From NCBI RefSeq assembly GCF_010365105.1, contig NZ_JAAFGZ010000007.1, positions 124,001-188,000 on the forward strand: a stretch of DNA of 64,000 nt, given 5' to 3'. Source of the DNA: Polaromonas sp. Lineage in GTDB: Bacteria > Pseudomonadota > Gammaproteobacteria > Burkholderiales > Burkholderiaceae_C. The position numbers and the translations under genes were made by a program. The notes below the pieces were generated by a model. That model saw only the letters and a program-made list of their open reading frames with translations, made no database searches and had not been told where the DNA came from. The stretch's first letter is position 1; each line of letters begins with the position of its first letter. Below, piece by piece: positions 9,940 to 19,085 of the stretch.

Positions 9940-11096
9940 CGGTCCACCTTTCGAGGGTCCAAGGCATCCCGCAATGCGTCGCCCATGAAGGTCAGCAACA
10001 GCAGGGTGATGACCAGCACCGCAAAGGTAGACAGCGAAATCCACCAGGCGTCGATATTGGCCTTGCCCTGGCTCAGCAACTCGCCCAGCGACGGGGTTCC
10101 GGGCGGCACGCCCAGCCCCAGGAAATCCAGCGAGGTCAGCGCCAGGATCGCCGCGCTCATGCGAAACGGCAAAAAAGTGACAACCGGCGTCAGGCTGTTG
10201 GGCAAAATGTGCCGCCACATGATCTGCAAATTGCTCACGCCCAGCGCTTTGGCCGCCCGCACGTAGTCCATCTGGCGGTTTCGCAAAAACTCGGCACGCA
10301 CATAGTCCGACAGCCCCATCCAGCCAAACAGGCTGAGCAGCACCAGCAGCAACCCCACGCTGGGTGCAAAAATGGCGCTGAAAATGATCAACAGGTAAAG
10401 CTCGGGCATCGAGCCCCATATTTCCATGAAGCGCTGGCCGACCAGATCGGTCTTGCCGCCGGCATAGCCTTGAATCGCACCGGCCACCACGCCCATCACC
10501 ACGCCGATGAACGTCAATGCCAGGCCGAACAGCACGCTCAGGCGAAAGCCATAGATCAGCTGCGCCAGAAGGTCGCGCCCCCGGTCGTCAGTGCCGAAGA
10601 GGTTGTCACGCGACGGCGCTGAAGGGTTCGGCTCCTTGGCGAAATAGTTGATGGTGCGAGGCCCGTACGGATTGGGTGGGTAGATGGCCCAGTTGCCGCC
10701 CTGTGTCAGCTTGCCCTTGATGAAGGGGTCGAGGTAATCTGCCGGCGTGTCAAAGTCGCCCTCGAAGGTTTTTTCCGAATAGTCCTTGACGAGCGGAAAG
10801 TACAGCGTGCCCTGGTAGCGCACCAGCAGCGGCTTGTCGTTCGACAACACTTCGGCGAACAGGCTGAACACCACCAGCAGGCAAAACAGCAGCAGGCTCC
10901 AGTAGCCCAGCCGGTTGCGCCTGAAGCGCTGCCAGGCGCGGCGCGACGGTGAAATCGCCCCCACGCTCCCCACTTCGTGTGGTTCGCTGCCCCCCGAGGG
11001 GGCCGTTGCGCCTGCAGTCCGGCAAAGCCGGTCCTGCGGCCCTGGCTGGGCTGGAGCGGGAACCGCTACGGCGCCGGAGCGAGACATGCTGGCCAT
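9936..11096 (-). CDS. yejE: Peptide ABC transporter permease YejE
   Basis: Inner-membrane permease of the Yej importer. The frame gives 386 residues from the ATG at 11096. After the N-terminal extension comes the family start (RRAWQRFRRNRLGYWSLLLF, first membrane helix). Next is a periplasmic loop, with ANDKPLLVRY-like residues in NDKPLLVRYQG and FGTDDRGRDLLAQL. A multi-helix permease domain follows, with the coupling segment RAAKALGVSNLQIMWRHILPN. The stretch before residue about 50 is Gly/Ala/Pro-rich and is absent from E. coli YejE; it is encoded by a GC-rich repeat (10959-11050). The start lies 1 bp past the yejB stop; another ATG at 11087 is possible. Confidence 0.93.
   Translation of the reverse strand: MASMSRSGAVAVPAPAQPGPQDRLCRTAGATAPSGGSEPHEVGSVGAISPSRRAWQRFRRNRLGYWSLLLFCLLVVFSLFAEVLSNDKPLLVRYQGTLYFPLVKDYSEKTFEGDFDTPADYLDPFIKGKLTQGGNWAIYPPNPYGPRTINYFAKEPNPSAPSRDNLFGTDDRGRDLLAQLIYGFRLSVLFGLALTFIGVVMGVVAGAIQGYAGGKTDLVGQRFMEIWGSMPELYLLIIFSAIFAPSVGLLLVLLSLFGWMGLSDYVRAEFLRNRQMDYVRAAKALGVSNLQIMWRHILPNSLTPVVTFLPFRMSAAILALTSLDFLGLGVPPGTPSLGELLSQGKANIDAWWISLSTFAVLVITLLLLTFMGDALRDALDPRKVDR
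10959..11050 (+). repeat. GC-rich palindromic repeat forming the 5' coding end of yejE
   Basis: Contains the hairpins GCCCCCCGAGGGGGC (10989-11003) and CCGGCAAAGCCGG (11019-11031), together with CTCCCCACTTCGTGTGG. I recognise this arrangement as a dispersed intergenic repeat of Comamonadaceae genomes (recalled, not searched). Here it is translated as part of an N-terminal extension rich in Gly, Ala and Pro, ahead of the conserved yejE sequence. Confidence 0.6.
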
Positions 11097-11097
11097 A

Positions 11098-12132
11098 TCA
11101 GTCGAATTTGACACGAGGGTCCACCCATACATAGCAAAGGTCGCTGATCAGTTTGGTCACCAGGCCAATCAGCGTGAACAAATACAGCGTGCCCAGCACC
11201 ACCGGGTAGTCGCGTCGGATCACGCTTTCGTAGCTGAGCAGGCCCAGGCCGTCGAGGGAAAACAGGGTTTCGATCAACAGCGAACCGGTGAAAAAGGCCC
11301 CGATGAACGCGGCTGGAAAGCCGGTGATGATGGGGATCAGCGCATTGCGGAACACATGCTTCCACAGCACCTGGCGCTCGCTCAAGCCCTTGGCGCGGGC
11401 GGTCAGCACATACTGCTTGCGGATTTCCTCCAGAAACGAGTTCTTGGTCAGCACCGCCGTCACGGCAAAGCTGCCGAGCACCATGGCGGTAATCGGCAAG
11501 GTGATGTGCCAGAGGTAATCGGTGATGCGCGCCCACCAGCCAAGGGTCTCCCAATTGGCCGAGGTCAACCCGCGCAGGGGGAACCACTGCAGCTGTCCGC
11601 CAAACACCACCAGCAGCGCCACGCCCAGCACGAAACCCGGAATTGCATAGCCGACCAGCACCACCAGCGTGGTCAGGAAGTCGAAGCGGCTGCCCGCCCT
11701 GACCGCCTTGGCCACGCCCAGCGGCACGGCAATCAGGTAACTCAGAAAAAAAGTCCACAGCCCCAGACTGACCGACACCGGCAGCTTTTCCTTGACCAGT
11801 TGCCAGACATCCTTGTGCTGGTAAAAGCTGTTGCCCAGGTCAAACCGTGCGAAGCGACCCAGCATCTGGACAAAGCGCTCAAGCACCGGCTTGTCAAAGC
11901 CGTACAGCGCCTTGATCTCCTCGATGCGCTCGGCATCCACGCCCTGCCGGCCCCGGTACCCAGCCCCGCTGCTGGCAGCCCGCTCGCCCCCCGAATCACG
12001 ACCCTGAAGCTGCGCCACCATCTGCTCGACCGGCCCGCCCGGCACGAACTGCACCATGGCAAAGGTCAGCAGCAGCACGCCGAACAAGGTCGGGATCATC
12101 AGTAGCAGGCGCTTGAGGATATAGCTGGCCAT
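11098..12132 (-). CDS. yejB: Peptide ABC transporter permease YejB
   Basis: Inner-membrane permease that pairs with YejE. The protein has 344 residues. It begins MASYILKRLLLMIPTLFGV with the first membrane helix and the conserved VQFVPGGPVE. A short variable insert (GRDSGGERAASSGAGYRG) precedes LYGFDKPVLERF. Five further hydrophobic helices follow, and the permease coupling motif is TARAKGLSERQVLWKHVFRNA. It ends in DPRVKFD, as usual for the DppB-like family. It lies 15 bp downstream of yejA and 1 bp upstream of yejE, in the usual yejABEF order. Confidence 0.95.
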   Translation of the reverse strand: MASYILKRLLLMIPTLFGVLLLTFAMVQFVPGGPVEQMVAQLQGRDSGGERAASSGAGYRGRQGVDAERIEEIKALYGFDKPVLERFVQMLGRFARFDLGNSFYQHKDVWQLVKEKLPVSVSLGLWTFFLSYLIAVPLGVAKAVRAGSRFDFLTTLVVLVGYAIPGFVLGVALLVVFGGQLQWFPLRGLTSANWETLGWWARITDYLWHITLPITAMVLGSFAVTAVLTKNSFLEEIRKQYVLTARAKGLSERQVLWKHVFRNALIPIITGFPAAFIGAFFTGSLLIETLFSLDGLGLLSYESVIRRDYPVVLGTLYLFTLIGLVTKLISDLCYVWVDPRVKFD

Positions 12133-12147
12133 GGAGGGTGCGGCTTC

Positions 12148-13974
12148 CTACTTGTTGGACGGGGATGCCCACCAGGCGCTCATGGCCCAGGTGTCGGGCT
12201 GGTAATACGGCGGAACCGTGTCAGGCAACAAGAAGCGCCGTGGCCGGTAGCCAATCAGGAAGGCATCACCGTAGTATTGCGGAACCGAGTAGTAGCCATG
12301 CGTCAGCACGCGGTCCAGCGCGCGCATTGACGCACCCAGCTCAGGACGCGTCCTGGCGGTCACGACCTTTTGCAGCAGCGCATCGACCGCCGGATCGGCA
12401 ATGCCCCAGACATTGGAAGAACCCGGTGTGCTGGCAGCCTTCGAGCCAAACAATTCGAGCAGCTCGCCGCCCGGCGCGGTGCTGCCCGGCAGTCGCAACG
12501 TGGTGATTTCGAAATCAAAGGAATCCATCTTCTGCTTGCCCAGCGAAAAATCGACGATGCGGTAGGTCATGGTGATGCCGAGCTTTTCCAGCGCCTTCTG
12601 GAACGGCCCGACGATGCGGACCAGCGAAGGCTGGTCGTTCAAAAACTCCATGGTGAAAGCCTCGCCCTTGCTATTCCTCAGCGCGCCGTCACGGTAGGTC
12701 CAGCCCGCCTCGCGCAGCAAGGCCTGGGCCTGGCGGAGGTTTTCTCGCAGGCTGCCGGGCGGCGTGGTCGTCGGCGAAACAGGAACCTGGCCGAACACTT
12801 CTGGCTTGAGCTTGGCGCGCAAAGGCTCCAGCAAGGCCAGTTCATCAGGTTTGGGCAGGCCTTCGGCATGAAACTCGCTGTTGGGAAAGTAACCGTTGAC
12901 GCGCTTGTAGAGGCCGTAGAACAGTTGCCGGTTCATCCACTCGAAATCCATCGCCAGGCCGATGGCGCGCCGCACCCGCGCATCCTGGAACTTGGGGTTT
13001 CGCAGGTTGAACACATAGCCCTGGAAATCGCCGGGGTTGCGGTTTTCAAAGGCGCGCTTGACCAGTTCGCCTGACGTGAAAGCCTTGCCGGTGTACTGGC
13101 GCGCCCAGTTGCGCGAGATGAATTCGCGCAGGAAATCGAATTCCCCGGCCTTAAGCCCCTCGAAACGCGAGGTTTCGTCCAGGTAGATCTTGAAGATGAT
13201 GCGGTCGAAGTTGAACTGACCCTTGCGGCTTGGCAAGTCAACACCCCAGTAGGCCGGGTCGCGCACGTAGGTAATGTCGCGGCCCATGGCCGGGTTGGCC
13301 ACCTTGTACGGCCCAGAGCCGATGGGAATGTCGGACACGATCTTGTCAAAGGGCCTGGCCTGGCCATCGACCTTGCCCCAGTTGCGGCTGAATACCGGCA
13401 TGCCGCCCACCACCAGCGGCAGTTCGGGATTGGGCGTCAGGAAGTCGAAACGTACCACTAGCTCGGAAACCACGGTGACGCCCCTGACTTCCGCATAAAT
13501 CGTGCGGTACTGCGGCGCGGCCAGCTTGCTGGTGAGCTGGGTGAATGAATGCAGCACATCGGCCGCCAGCACAGGCGAGCCGTTGTGAAAGCGCGCCTTG
13601 CCATTCAGGTGGAACGTCACCGAGAGTTTGTCAGGCGCGACCGCCACATCGTCGGCCAGCAGTCCGTAGGCCGTGGTCGGTTCTTCCGAATTTCCCGTAA
13701 GCAGGCTTTCAATCAGCAAGATCCCCAGCCCGTAAGGCGCCGTGCCGCGCAGCGTGAAGGGATTGAACTTGTCAAAGTTGGTCGGCCGGGTCGGCGGCAC
13801 CATGCGGATTTCGCCACCCTTGGGCGCAGCCGGATTCACATAATCGAAATGCGTGAAACCCGCCGGGTACTTGATGTCGCCAAACTGCGCGTAGGCATGG
13901 GCGGCCCGGCTTTGCGGGGCAAGGCCTGCCGCGCAGACCAGAACCAAGGCCCGTAAAAAAATCAAATCCCGCAT
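12148..13974 (-). CDS. yejA: Peptide ABC transporter substrate-binding protein YejA
   Basis: Periplasmic binding protein of SBP family 5 that delivers peptides to YejBEF. The start at 13974 gives 608 residues beginning with a Sec signal peptide ([20 protein letters not shown], cleavage likely near SRAAHA). Family features are [31 protein letters not shown] and the domain-5 segment [19 protein letters not shown] codon 15 bp upstream in frame is an alternative start. Neither start has a convincing ribosome site. It is the first gene of the operon and is divergent from fabI; the 113 bp between them must hold both promoters. Confidence 0.94.
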   Translation of the reverse strand: MRDLIFLRALVLVCAAGLAPQSRAAHAYAQFGDIKYPAGFTHFDYVNPAAPKGGEIRMVPPTRPTNFDKFNPFTLRGTAPYGLGILLIESLLTGNSEEPTTAYGLLADDVAVAPDKLSVTFHLNGKARFHNGSPVLAADVLHSFTQLTSKLAAPQYRTIYAEVRGVTVVSELVVRFDFLTPNPELPLVVGGMPVFSRNWGKVDGQARPFDKIVSDIPIGSGPYKVANPAMGRDITYVRDPAYWGVDLPSRKGQFNFDRIIFKIYLDETSRFEGLKAGEFDFLREFISRNWARQYTGKAFTSGELVKRAFENRNPGDFQGYVFNLRNPKFQDARVRRAIGLAMDFEWMNRQLFYGLYKRVNGYFPNSEFHAEGLPKPDELALLEPLRAKLKPEVFGQVPVSPTTTPPGSLRENLRQAQALLREAGWTYRDGALRNSKGEAFTMEFLNDQPSLVRIVGPFQKALEKLGITMTYRIVDFSLGKQKMDSFDFEITTLRLPGSTAPGGELLELFGSKAASTPGSSNVWGIADPAVDALLQKVVTARTRPELGASMRALDRVLTHGYYSVPQYYGDAFLIGYRPRRFLLPDTVPPYYQPDTWAMSAWWASPSNK

Positions 13975-14087
13975 GCGACAATTCTGCACTACTTAATTCG
14001 GCCAATTTTTTACAGCCTGCGCAACCGCCAAACGTCAGGCTTGCGCAATACTGTGGCCGAATCACACGAACACACAGGAGCATAAAA

Positions 14088-14885
14088 ATGGGTTTTCTCG
14101 CCGGCAAAAAACTGTTGATCACGGGCGTGCTGTCCACCCGGTCCATCGCCTATGGCATTGCCAAGGCCTGCCACGCACAGGGCGCCGAGCTGGCTTTCAG
14201 CTACGTGGGCGAGCGTTTCAAGGACCGTATCACCGAGTTCGCTGCCGATTTTGACTCCACCCTGATCTTTGACTGCGATGTCGGCTCCGACGAGCAGATC
14301 GACAAGCTGTTTGTCGACCTGTCCAAGACCTGGCCAACCTTCGACGGCTTTGTCCACAGCATCGGCTACGCGCCGCGCGAAGCGATTGCCGGCGATTTTC
14401 TCGACGGCTTCTCGCGCGAAAACTTCCGCATTGCCCACGACATCAGCGCCTACAGCTTTCCGGCCATGGCCAAGGCCGCCCTGCCCTACCTGAACCCGAA
14501 ATCGGCCGTGCTGACGCTGACTTACCTCGGCGCGGACCGCATCATTCCGCACTACAACACCATGGGTCTGGCCAAGGCCAGCCTGGAAGCGTCGGTGCGC
14601 TACCTGGCCGAATCGCTCGGCCCCAAGGGCATGCGCGCCAACGGCCTGAGCGCAGGGCCCATCAAGACACTGGCGGCCAGCGGCATCAAGGATTTCGGCA
14701 AGCTGCTGGGCATGGTGGCTGCGGCCTCGCCCATGCGCCGCAATGTCACGATCGAGGATGTGGGCAATGTGGCTGCTTTCCTGCTCAGCGATCTGGCGAG
14801 CGGCGTGACGGCGGAGATCACTTATGTCGATTGCGGCTTCAGCGCAACGGCTGGCGCCAGCCGGGACAGCGAGTCGGTCACCTGA
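14088..14885 (+). CDS. fabI: Enoyl-[acyl-carrier-protein] reductase (NADH) FabI
   Basis: Last step of the fatty-acid elongation cycle, reducing enoyl-ACP with NADH; cytoplasmic tetramer. The protein has 265 residues. The N-terminal nucleotide-binding segment is [19 protein letters not shown]. The active-site motif Y-x6-K is in [20 protein letters not shown], and the preceding [12 protein letters not shown]-like segment carries the other conserved Tyr. The C-terminus has [14 protein letters not shown]. An AGGAG lies 8 bp before the ATG. It stands alone between yejA (divergent) and an exported DNA ligase gene. Confidence 0.97.
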   Translation: MGFLAGKKLLITGVLSTRSIAYGIAKACHAQGAELAFSYVGERFKDRITEFAADFDSTLIFDCDVGSDEQIDKLFVDLSKTWPTFDGFVHSIGYAPREAIAGDFLDGFSRENFRIAHDISAYSFPAMAKAALPYLNPKSAVLTLTYLGADRIIPHYNTMGLAKASLEASVRYLAESLGPKGMRANGLSAGPIKTLAASGIKDFGKLLGMVAAASPMRRNVTIEDVGNVAAFLLSDLASGVTAEITYVDCGFSATAGASRDSESVT

Positions 14886-14932
14886 TCTTCAGATAAAAAA
14901 GCCGGTTTCCGCACTCCACCGTTACATATTCA

Positions 14933-14949
14933 GCTATATTTTTTATAGC
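14933..14949. repeat. Short palindrome of the dispersed repeat family, upstream of the ligase gene
   Basis: GCTATA-N5-TATAGC, followed by AATTAGCC. It matches the palindromic head of the dispersed repeat but lacks the GCTGCTTGCGC core, so it is at most a shortened copy. It ends 20 bp before the ligase start codon. Confidence 0.4.
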
Positions 14950-14969
14950 AATTAGCCAAAAGGCGCACG

Positions 14970-15836
14970 ATGCGGCGACGCTTTCTCCTGTCCCTGGTCA
15001 GCCTGACCCTTGCAGTTTCGCTGCTGCCTGCTGCCGCTGCTCGGGCCGAACCAGCCCCGTCATTGATGCTGGCCAATGTGTACCGCGACGGTGTGGTGCT
15101 GGCCGACTACTGGGTGAGTGAAAAGTACGATGGCGTTCGCGGCTACTGGGACGGCCAGCAACTCTGGACACGCGGCGGCGAGCGCGTTGCCGCACCTGGC
15201 TGGTTCACCGCAGGCTGGCCCACGGTGGCGATGGACGGCGAACTCTGGGCCGGGCACGGGCAGTTTGGCAAGGCGGTGTCCACCGTGCGCCAGCAAACGC
15301 CCCAGGATGCCGCGTGGCGCGCCATGCGTTTCATGGTGTTTGATTTGCCCGCAGAAGGCGGCCCGTTCACCGAGCGGATTCCTTTGATCAATGGCGTCGT
15401 CAGCCGCATTGACAAGCCCTGGGTTCAGGCCGTGGCGCAGTTCAAGGTGGCGACCCCTCAGGCGTTGCGCACGCTGCTGGCCAGGACCGTCAAGAACGGC
15501 GGCGAGGGCCTGATGCTGCACCGTGGCGCGTCACTGTACAAAGGTGTTCGCAGCGAAGACTTGCTCAAGTTCAAGCCTTACGAGGATACCGAAGCACGCG
15601 TCGTGGCGCACATTGCCGGCCAGGGCAAATACACCGGCAAGCTGGGCGCTCTGCTGGTCGAAATGCCGGCGGCCGACGGCCAGCCCGCGCAGCGCTTCAA
15701 GCTGGGCACGGGCTTTAGCGATGCACAAAGGCAAAACCCGCCCCCCATCGGCGTGCGCGTGACCTATCGTTTCCGGGGAATAAACGACAGCGGCATCCCG
15801 CGCTTTGCCAGCTTCATGCGGGTGCGCGAAGACTGA
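14970..15836 (+). CDS. Exported minimal ATP-dependent DNA ligase (Lig E type)
   Basis: ATP-dependent nick-sealing ligase with only an adenylation domain and an OB domain. The protein has 288 residues. A signal peptide occupies residues 1-26 (cleavage near AAARAEPAP). The nucleotidyl-transfer motif I is EKYDGVRG with Lys52. Motif III is DGELW (89-93), motif IIIa FMVFDL (121-126), motif IV EGLMLHR (179-185) and motif V LLKFKP (198-203). The C-terminal OB part includes GKYTGKLGALLVEMP. No N-terminal DNA-binding domain is present, which is typical of the periplasmic Lig E group. That group has been linked with uptake of extracellular DNA or with biofilm, and its role here is an inference. It is transcribed alone. 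Confidence 0.9.
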   Translation: MRRRFLLSLVSLTLAVSLLPAAAARAEPAPSLMLANVYRDGVVLADYWVSEKYDGVRGYWDGQQLWTRGGERVAAPGWFTAGWPTVAMDGELWAGHGQFGKAVSTVRQQTPQDAAWRAMRFMVFDLPAEGGPFTERIPLINGVVSRIDKPWVQAVAQFKVATPQALRTLLARTVKNGGEGLMLHRGASLYKGVRSEDLLKFKPYEDTEARVVAHIAGQGKYTGKLGALLVEMPAADGQPAQRFKLGTGFSDAQRQNPPPIGVRVTYRFRGINDSGIPRFASFMRVRED

Positions 15837-15882
15837 AGCAAAACCCGTTAAATGACCGCCATGGTATTGAGGGAAATCAGAA

Positions 15883-15951
15883 TTTTTGCTACTGAATCAA
15901 TAGCTAATTTTGCAGATCCAGCCTGTGTAAATGGCTTTTTTCATACAAAAA
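15883..15951 (+). repeat. Dispersed repeat element, intergenic copy
   Basis: TTTTTGCTACTGAATCAATAGCT head, then a degenerate core and the tail ATGGCTTTTTTC. It lies in the 149-bp gap between the ligase and the decarboxylase gene, which converge here. The T-run in its tail could assist termination of the ligase transcript. Confidence 0.6.
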
Positions 15952-15985
15952 TTCGTTACCTGCATGGCGCGGCCGCCGCCCCAGC

Positions 15986-18274
15986 CTATTTCTTCACGCA
16001 GTCGGCGTAATAGCGCATCTTGCCCTTGGCATCTTCCTGCGCCACCAAGCCGTGGATGTCGGTTTCAAAACCGGGGCACTGGGCATTGAACTCTCGCGAA
16101 AACTTGAGGTAGTCGACGATCTTCTTGTTGAACACCTCTCCCGGAATCAGCAGCGGAATGCCTGGCGGGTAAGGCGTGACCAGCCCGACGGTGATGCGGC
16201 CTTCCAGGTAGTCGATCTCGACCCGCTCAGTGGTGCGATGGGCAATGTGGGCATAGGCATCGCTAGGCTTCATGGCCGGCGCCAGGTCACTCAGGTACAC
16301 GTCCGTTGTCAGGCGGGCAATGTCGTACTTGGCATACAGGGTATGGATATGCTGGCACAGGTCGGCCAGCCCCATGCGCTCGTATTTGGGAAACTTCTGG
16401 CAGAACTCGGGCAGGATGCGCCACATCGGCTGGTTCTTGTCGTAGTCGTCCTTGAACTGCTGCAAGGCGGTCAGCAGCGTATTCCAGCGGCCTTTTGTGA
16501 TGCCGATGGTGAACAGGATGAAAAAGCTGTACAGCCCCGTCTTTTCGACGATCACGCCGTGCTCTGCCAGGAACTTGGTGACGATGCTGGCCGGTATCCC
16601 GGTTTTGGAGAACTTGCCGTTCAGGTCCAGCCCAGGCGTGACGATGGTCGACTTGATCGGGTCGAGCATGTTGAAGCCGGTAGCCATCTGGCCAAAGCCG
16701 TGCCAGTTGTTGGCGCCATTCTTGGCGGTCTTGGCGGTGCGTGACTCGCCCTTGATGATCCAGTCTTTCGCCTCGCCGATGCCTTCTTCCACCAGCTTGT
16801 CCGGACCCCAGACCTTGAACCACCAGTCGGTTTCATATTCTTCGGCGATCTTGCGCATTGCGCGCCGAAAATCCAGCGCTTCGGCAATGCTTTCCTCGAC
16901 CAGCGCGGTGCCGCCCGGCGGCTCCATCATGGCGGCGGCCACGTCGCAGCTTGCAATGATGCTGTACTGCGGCGATGTCGAGGTGTGCATCAGGTAGGCC
17001 TCGTTGAAGAGATGCCTGTCGAGCTTGACGTTTTGCGAGTCCTGCACCAGCACATGGCTGGCCTGGCTGATACCGGCCAGCAGTTTGTGGATTGACTGCG
17101 TGGCGTAGACCACAGCGTTTTTCGGCCGTATGCGGTTTTTTCCCATCGAATGGTAGGTCCCATAAAACGGGTGAAACGCGGCGTGCGGCAGCCAGGCTTC
17201 GTCGAAATGCAGGTTGTCGATGTAGCCGTCGAGCATGCCCTTGATGGTCTCGGTGTTGTACAGCACACCGTCGTAGGTCGACTGCGTCAGCGTCAGCACA
17301 CGCGGCTTGACGGTGGCGGCATCCACGCCCTTGAGCAAGGGATTCGCCGCAATCTTGGCGCGAATGGCTTCGGGCTCGAATTCGCTCTGAGGAATCGGGC
17401 CGATGATGCCGAAATGGTTGCGCGTCGGCTTCAGGAACACCGGGATCGAGCCGGTCATGATGATGGCGTGCAGGATGGACTTGTGGCAGTTGCGGTCCAC
17501 CACCACCACATCGCCCGGCGCCACCGTGTGGTGCCAGACCATCTTGTTGGACGTCGACGTGCCATTGGTCACGAAAAAGCAGTGGTCGGCATTGAAGATG
17601 CGCGCCGCATTGCGCTCGCTGGCACCAATGGCGCCGTTGTGGTCCAGCAACTGGCCCAGTTCCTCCACCGCATTGCACACGTCAGAGCGCAGCATGTTTT
17701 CGCCGTAGAACTGGTGGTACATCTGGCCGACCGGGCTTTTCAGGAATGCCACGCCGCCGGAGTGACCAGGGCAGTGCCACGAGTACGAGCCGTCTTCGGC
17801 GTAGTCCAGCAGCGCCTTGAAAAACGGCGGCTGCACGCCTTCGAGGTAGCTCTTGGCTTCGCGGATGATGTGGCGAGCGACGAACTCGGGCGTGTCCTCG
17901 AACATGTGGATGAAGCCGTGCAGCTCGCGCAGGATGTCGTTGGGAATGTGCCGCGAGGTCTTGGTCTCGCCATAGACGTAAATCGGCACGTCAAGGTTTT
18001 TGCGGCGCACCTCGGCAATGAACTTGCGCAGGTCCAGCACGGCCGGGTCCAGGTCGGGACCGGGCGTGAATTCTTCGTCGTCAATCGACAAGATGAAGGC
18101 GCTGGCACGGCTTTGTTGCTGCGCGAACTGCGACAGGTCGCCGTAGCCAGTCACGCCCAGCACTTCAAAGCCCTCGGTTTCAATGGCCTGGGCAAGCGCA
18201 CGAATGCCCAGGCCAGAGGTGTTTTCAGAACGGAAGTCCTCGTCAATGATGACAATCGGAAAGCGAAATTTCAT
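15986..18274 (-). CDS. PLP-dependent arginine/lysine/ornithine decarboxylase (AdiA/CadA/SpeC fold family)
   Basis: Decarboxylates a basic amino acid to the corresponding amine. The protein has 762 residues, the length of the large inducible-type decarboxylases. The N-terminal wing is response-regulator-like (KFRFPIVIIDEDF, ILSIDDEEF). The PLP domain has HSGGVAFLKSPVGQ and the substrate/PLP segment HFDEAWLPHAAFHPF. The Schiff-base Lys is in TQSIHKLLAG (near residue 396). The C-terminal domain has YPPGIPLLIPGE. Similarity alone does not tell arginine from lysine or ornithine as substrate; the YYADCVKK end and the length fit arginine or lysine types. The ATG at 18274 begins the conserved MKFRFP. 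The gene is monocistronic, with a 312-bp upstream gap. Confidence 0.9.
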   Translation of the reverse strand: MKFRFPIVIIDEDFRSENTSGLGIRALAQAIETEGFEVLGVTGYGDLSQFAQQQSRASAFILSIDDEEFTPGPDLDPAVLDLRKFIAEVRRKNLDVPIYVYGETKTSRHIPNDILRELHGFIHMFEDTPEFVARHIIREAKSYLEGVQPPFFKALLDYAEDGSYSWHCPGHSGGVAFLKSPVGQMYHQFYGENMLRSDVCNAVEELGQLLDHNGAIGASERNAARIFNADHCFFVTNGTSTSNKMVWHHTVAPGDVVVVDRNCHKSILHAIIMTGSIPVFLKPTRNHFGIIGPIPQSEFEPEAIRAKIAANPLLKGVDAATVKPRVLTLTQSTYDGVLYNTETIKGMLDGYIDNLHFDEAWLPHAAFHPFYGTYHSMGKNRIRPKNAVVYATQSIHKLLAGISQASHVLVQDSQNVKLDRHLFNEAYLMHTSTSPQYSIIASCDVAAAMMEPPGGTALVEESIAEALDFRRAMRKIAEEYETDWWFKVWGPDKLVEEGIGEAKDWIIKGESRTAKTAKNGANNWHGFGQMATGFNMLDPIKSTIVTPGLDLNGKFSKTGIPASIVTKFLAEHGVIVEKTGLYSFFILFTIGITKGRWNTLLTALQQFKDDYDKNQPMWRILPEFCQKFPKYERMGLADLCQHIHTLYAKYDIARLTTDVYLSDLAPAMKPSDAYAHIAHRTTERVEIDYLEGRITVGLVTPYPPGIPLLIPGEVFNKKIVDYLKFSREFNAQCPGFETDIHGLVAQEDAKGKMRYYADCVKK

Positions 18275-18586
18275 GGCGTATGCAGGAGTTGAGGGTGCCC
18301 CGAACCTGTCGGAGGGCATGAAAATGAACGTTCAGAAGGCATAGACAGGTTGAGCCCGAACGGTTGAAAGAAAAAAAGCTAGAAGCGCCAATTAAGAGGC
18401 AAACAGATCCACGCAATTCCTTGCGCAGGTTGATGCGCAATTTTCGCTTATCTCTGCAGTCGGCTTTTTTTCCAAGGCGCAAAGACTTTTTGCAAACTGC
18501 GAAGTTTAAGGATGTATTGTGACTCTCCGGTTGCACCGCGCTGATCTGGCCCAAAATAGGGAAAATCACTGACAAAAGGAAACATC
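18275..18586. other. 312-bp divergent gap: dispersed inverted repeat and promoters
   Basis: It separates the decarboxylase (minus) from the nfeD-like gene (plus). It contains ACCTGTCGGAG at 18303-18313 and GACAGGTTGAGCCCGAACGG at 18344-18363. These form a degenerate copy of the same repeat type as 2434-2502, with the 8-bp arms AACCTGTC/GACAGGTT. The rest (18364-18586) should hold both promoters; AAGGA at 18576-18580 is the nfeD ribosome site. I see no small gene in it. Confidence 0.55.
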
Positions 18587-19015
18587 ATGGGCGAAGCAGG
18601 CATCTGGTGGCTGCTGGCAGGCGCGGCCATTGCCGTGGAACTGTTGACAGGCACGTTCTATCTGCTAATGCTGGCAACCGGGTTGGTGGCCGGTGCGCTG
18701 GCGGCAATAATGGGCCTTGCACTGACGGGCCAGATGCTGGTGGCGGCAGCCATCGGAGGCGGCGCTGTTGCCGTATGGCACTGGCGGCGCAGCAAGCGTC
18801 CGGCGCCCATGCCTGCCCATTCCAATCGGGACGTTCATCTGGATATTGGCGACATGGTTCATGTGGCGCGCTGGAATGCCGACGGCACGGCCAGCGTGCA
18901 TTTTCGTGGCGCCCACTGGACCGCCATTGCGGCCGATCCCGCCGAAGCATTCAACCCGGGGAACTTCCGGATCAAGGAAATGCGCGGCAACCACCTGGTC
19001 ATCGAGCCGCAGTAA
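18587..19015 (+). CDS. NfeD-family membrane protein
   Basis: Short NfeD1b-type protein of 142 residues. Two to three membrane helices come first (IWWLLAGAAIAVELLTGTFYLL and GLVAGALAAIMGL). After a basic linker (RRSKRPAP) there is a cytosolic OB-fold domain of about 65 residues (DIGDMVHVARW ... GNHLVIEPQ). NfeD proteins are nearly always paired with an SPFH/stomatin protein, and here the partner follows 70 bp downstream. Together they are thought to organise membrane microdomains or assist membrane proteolysis. The exact role of this pair is unknown. AAGGA precedes the ATG. Confidence 0.9.
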   Translation: MGEAGIWWLLAGAAIAVELLTGTFYLLMLATGLVAGALAAIMGLALTGQMLVAAAIGGGAVAVWHWRRSKRPAPMPAHSNRDVHLDIGDMVHVARWNADGTASVHFRGAHWTAIAADPAEAFNPGNFRIKEMRGNHLVIEPQ

Positions 19016-19085
19016 GGCATACCCATGGGTCAGTTCCCGGGCCACCCACGCAAGGCCCAACTCATATTAAAACAAGGAAGTTTTC

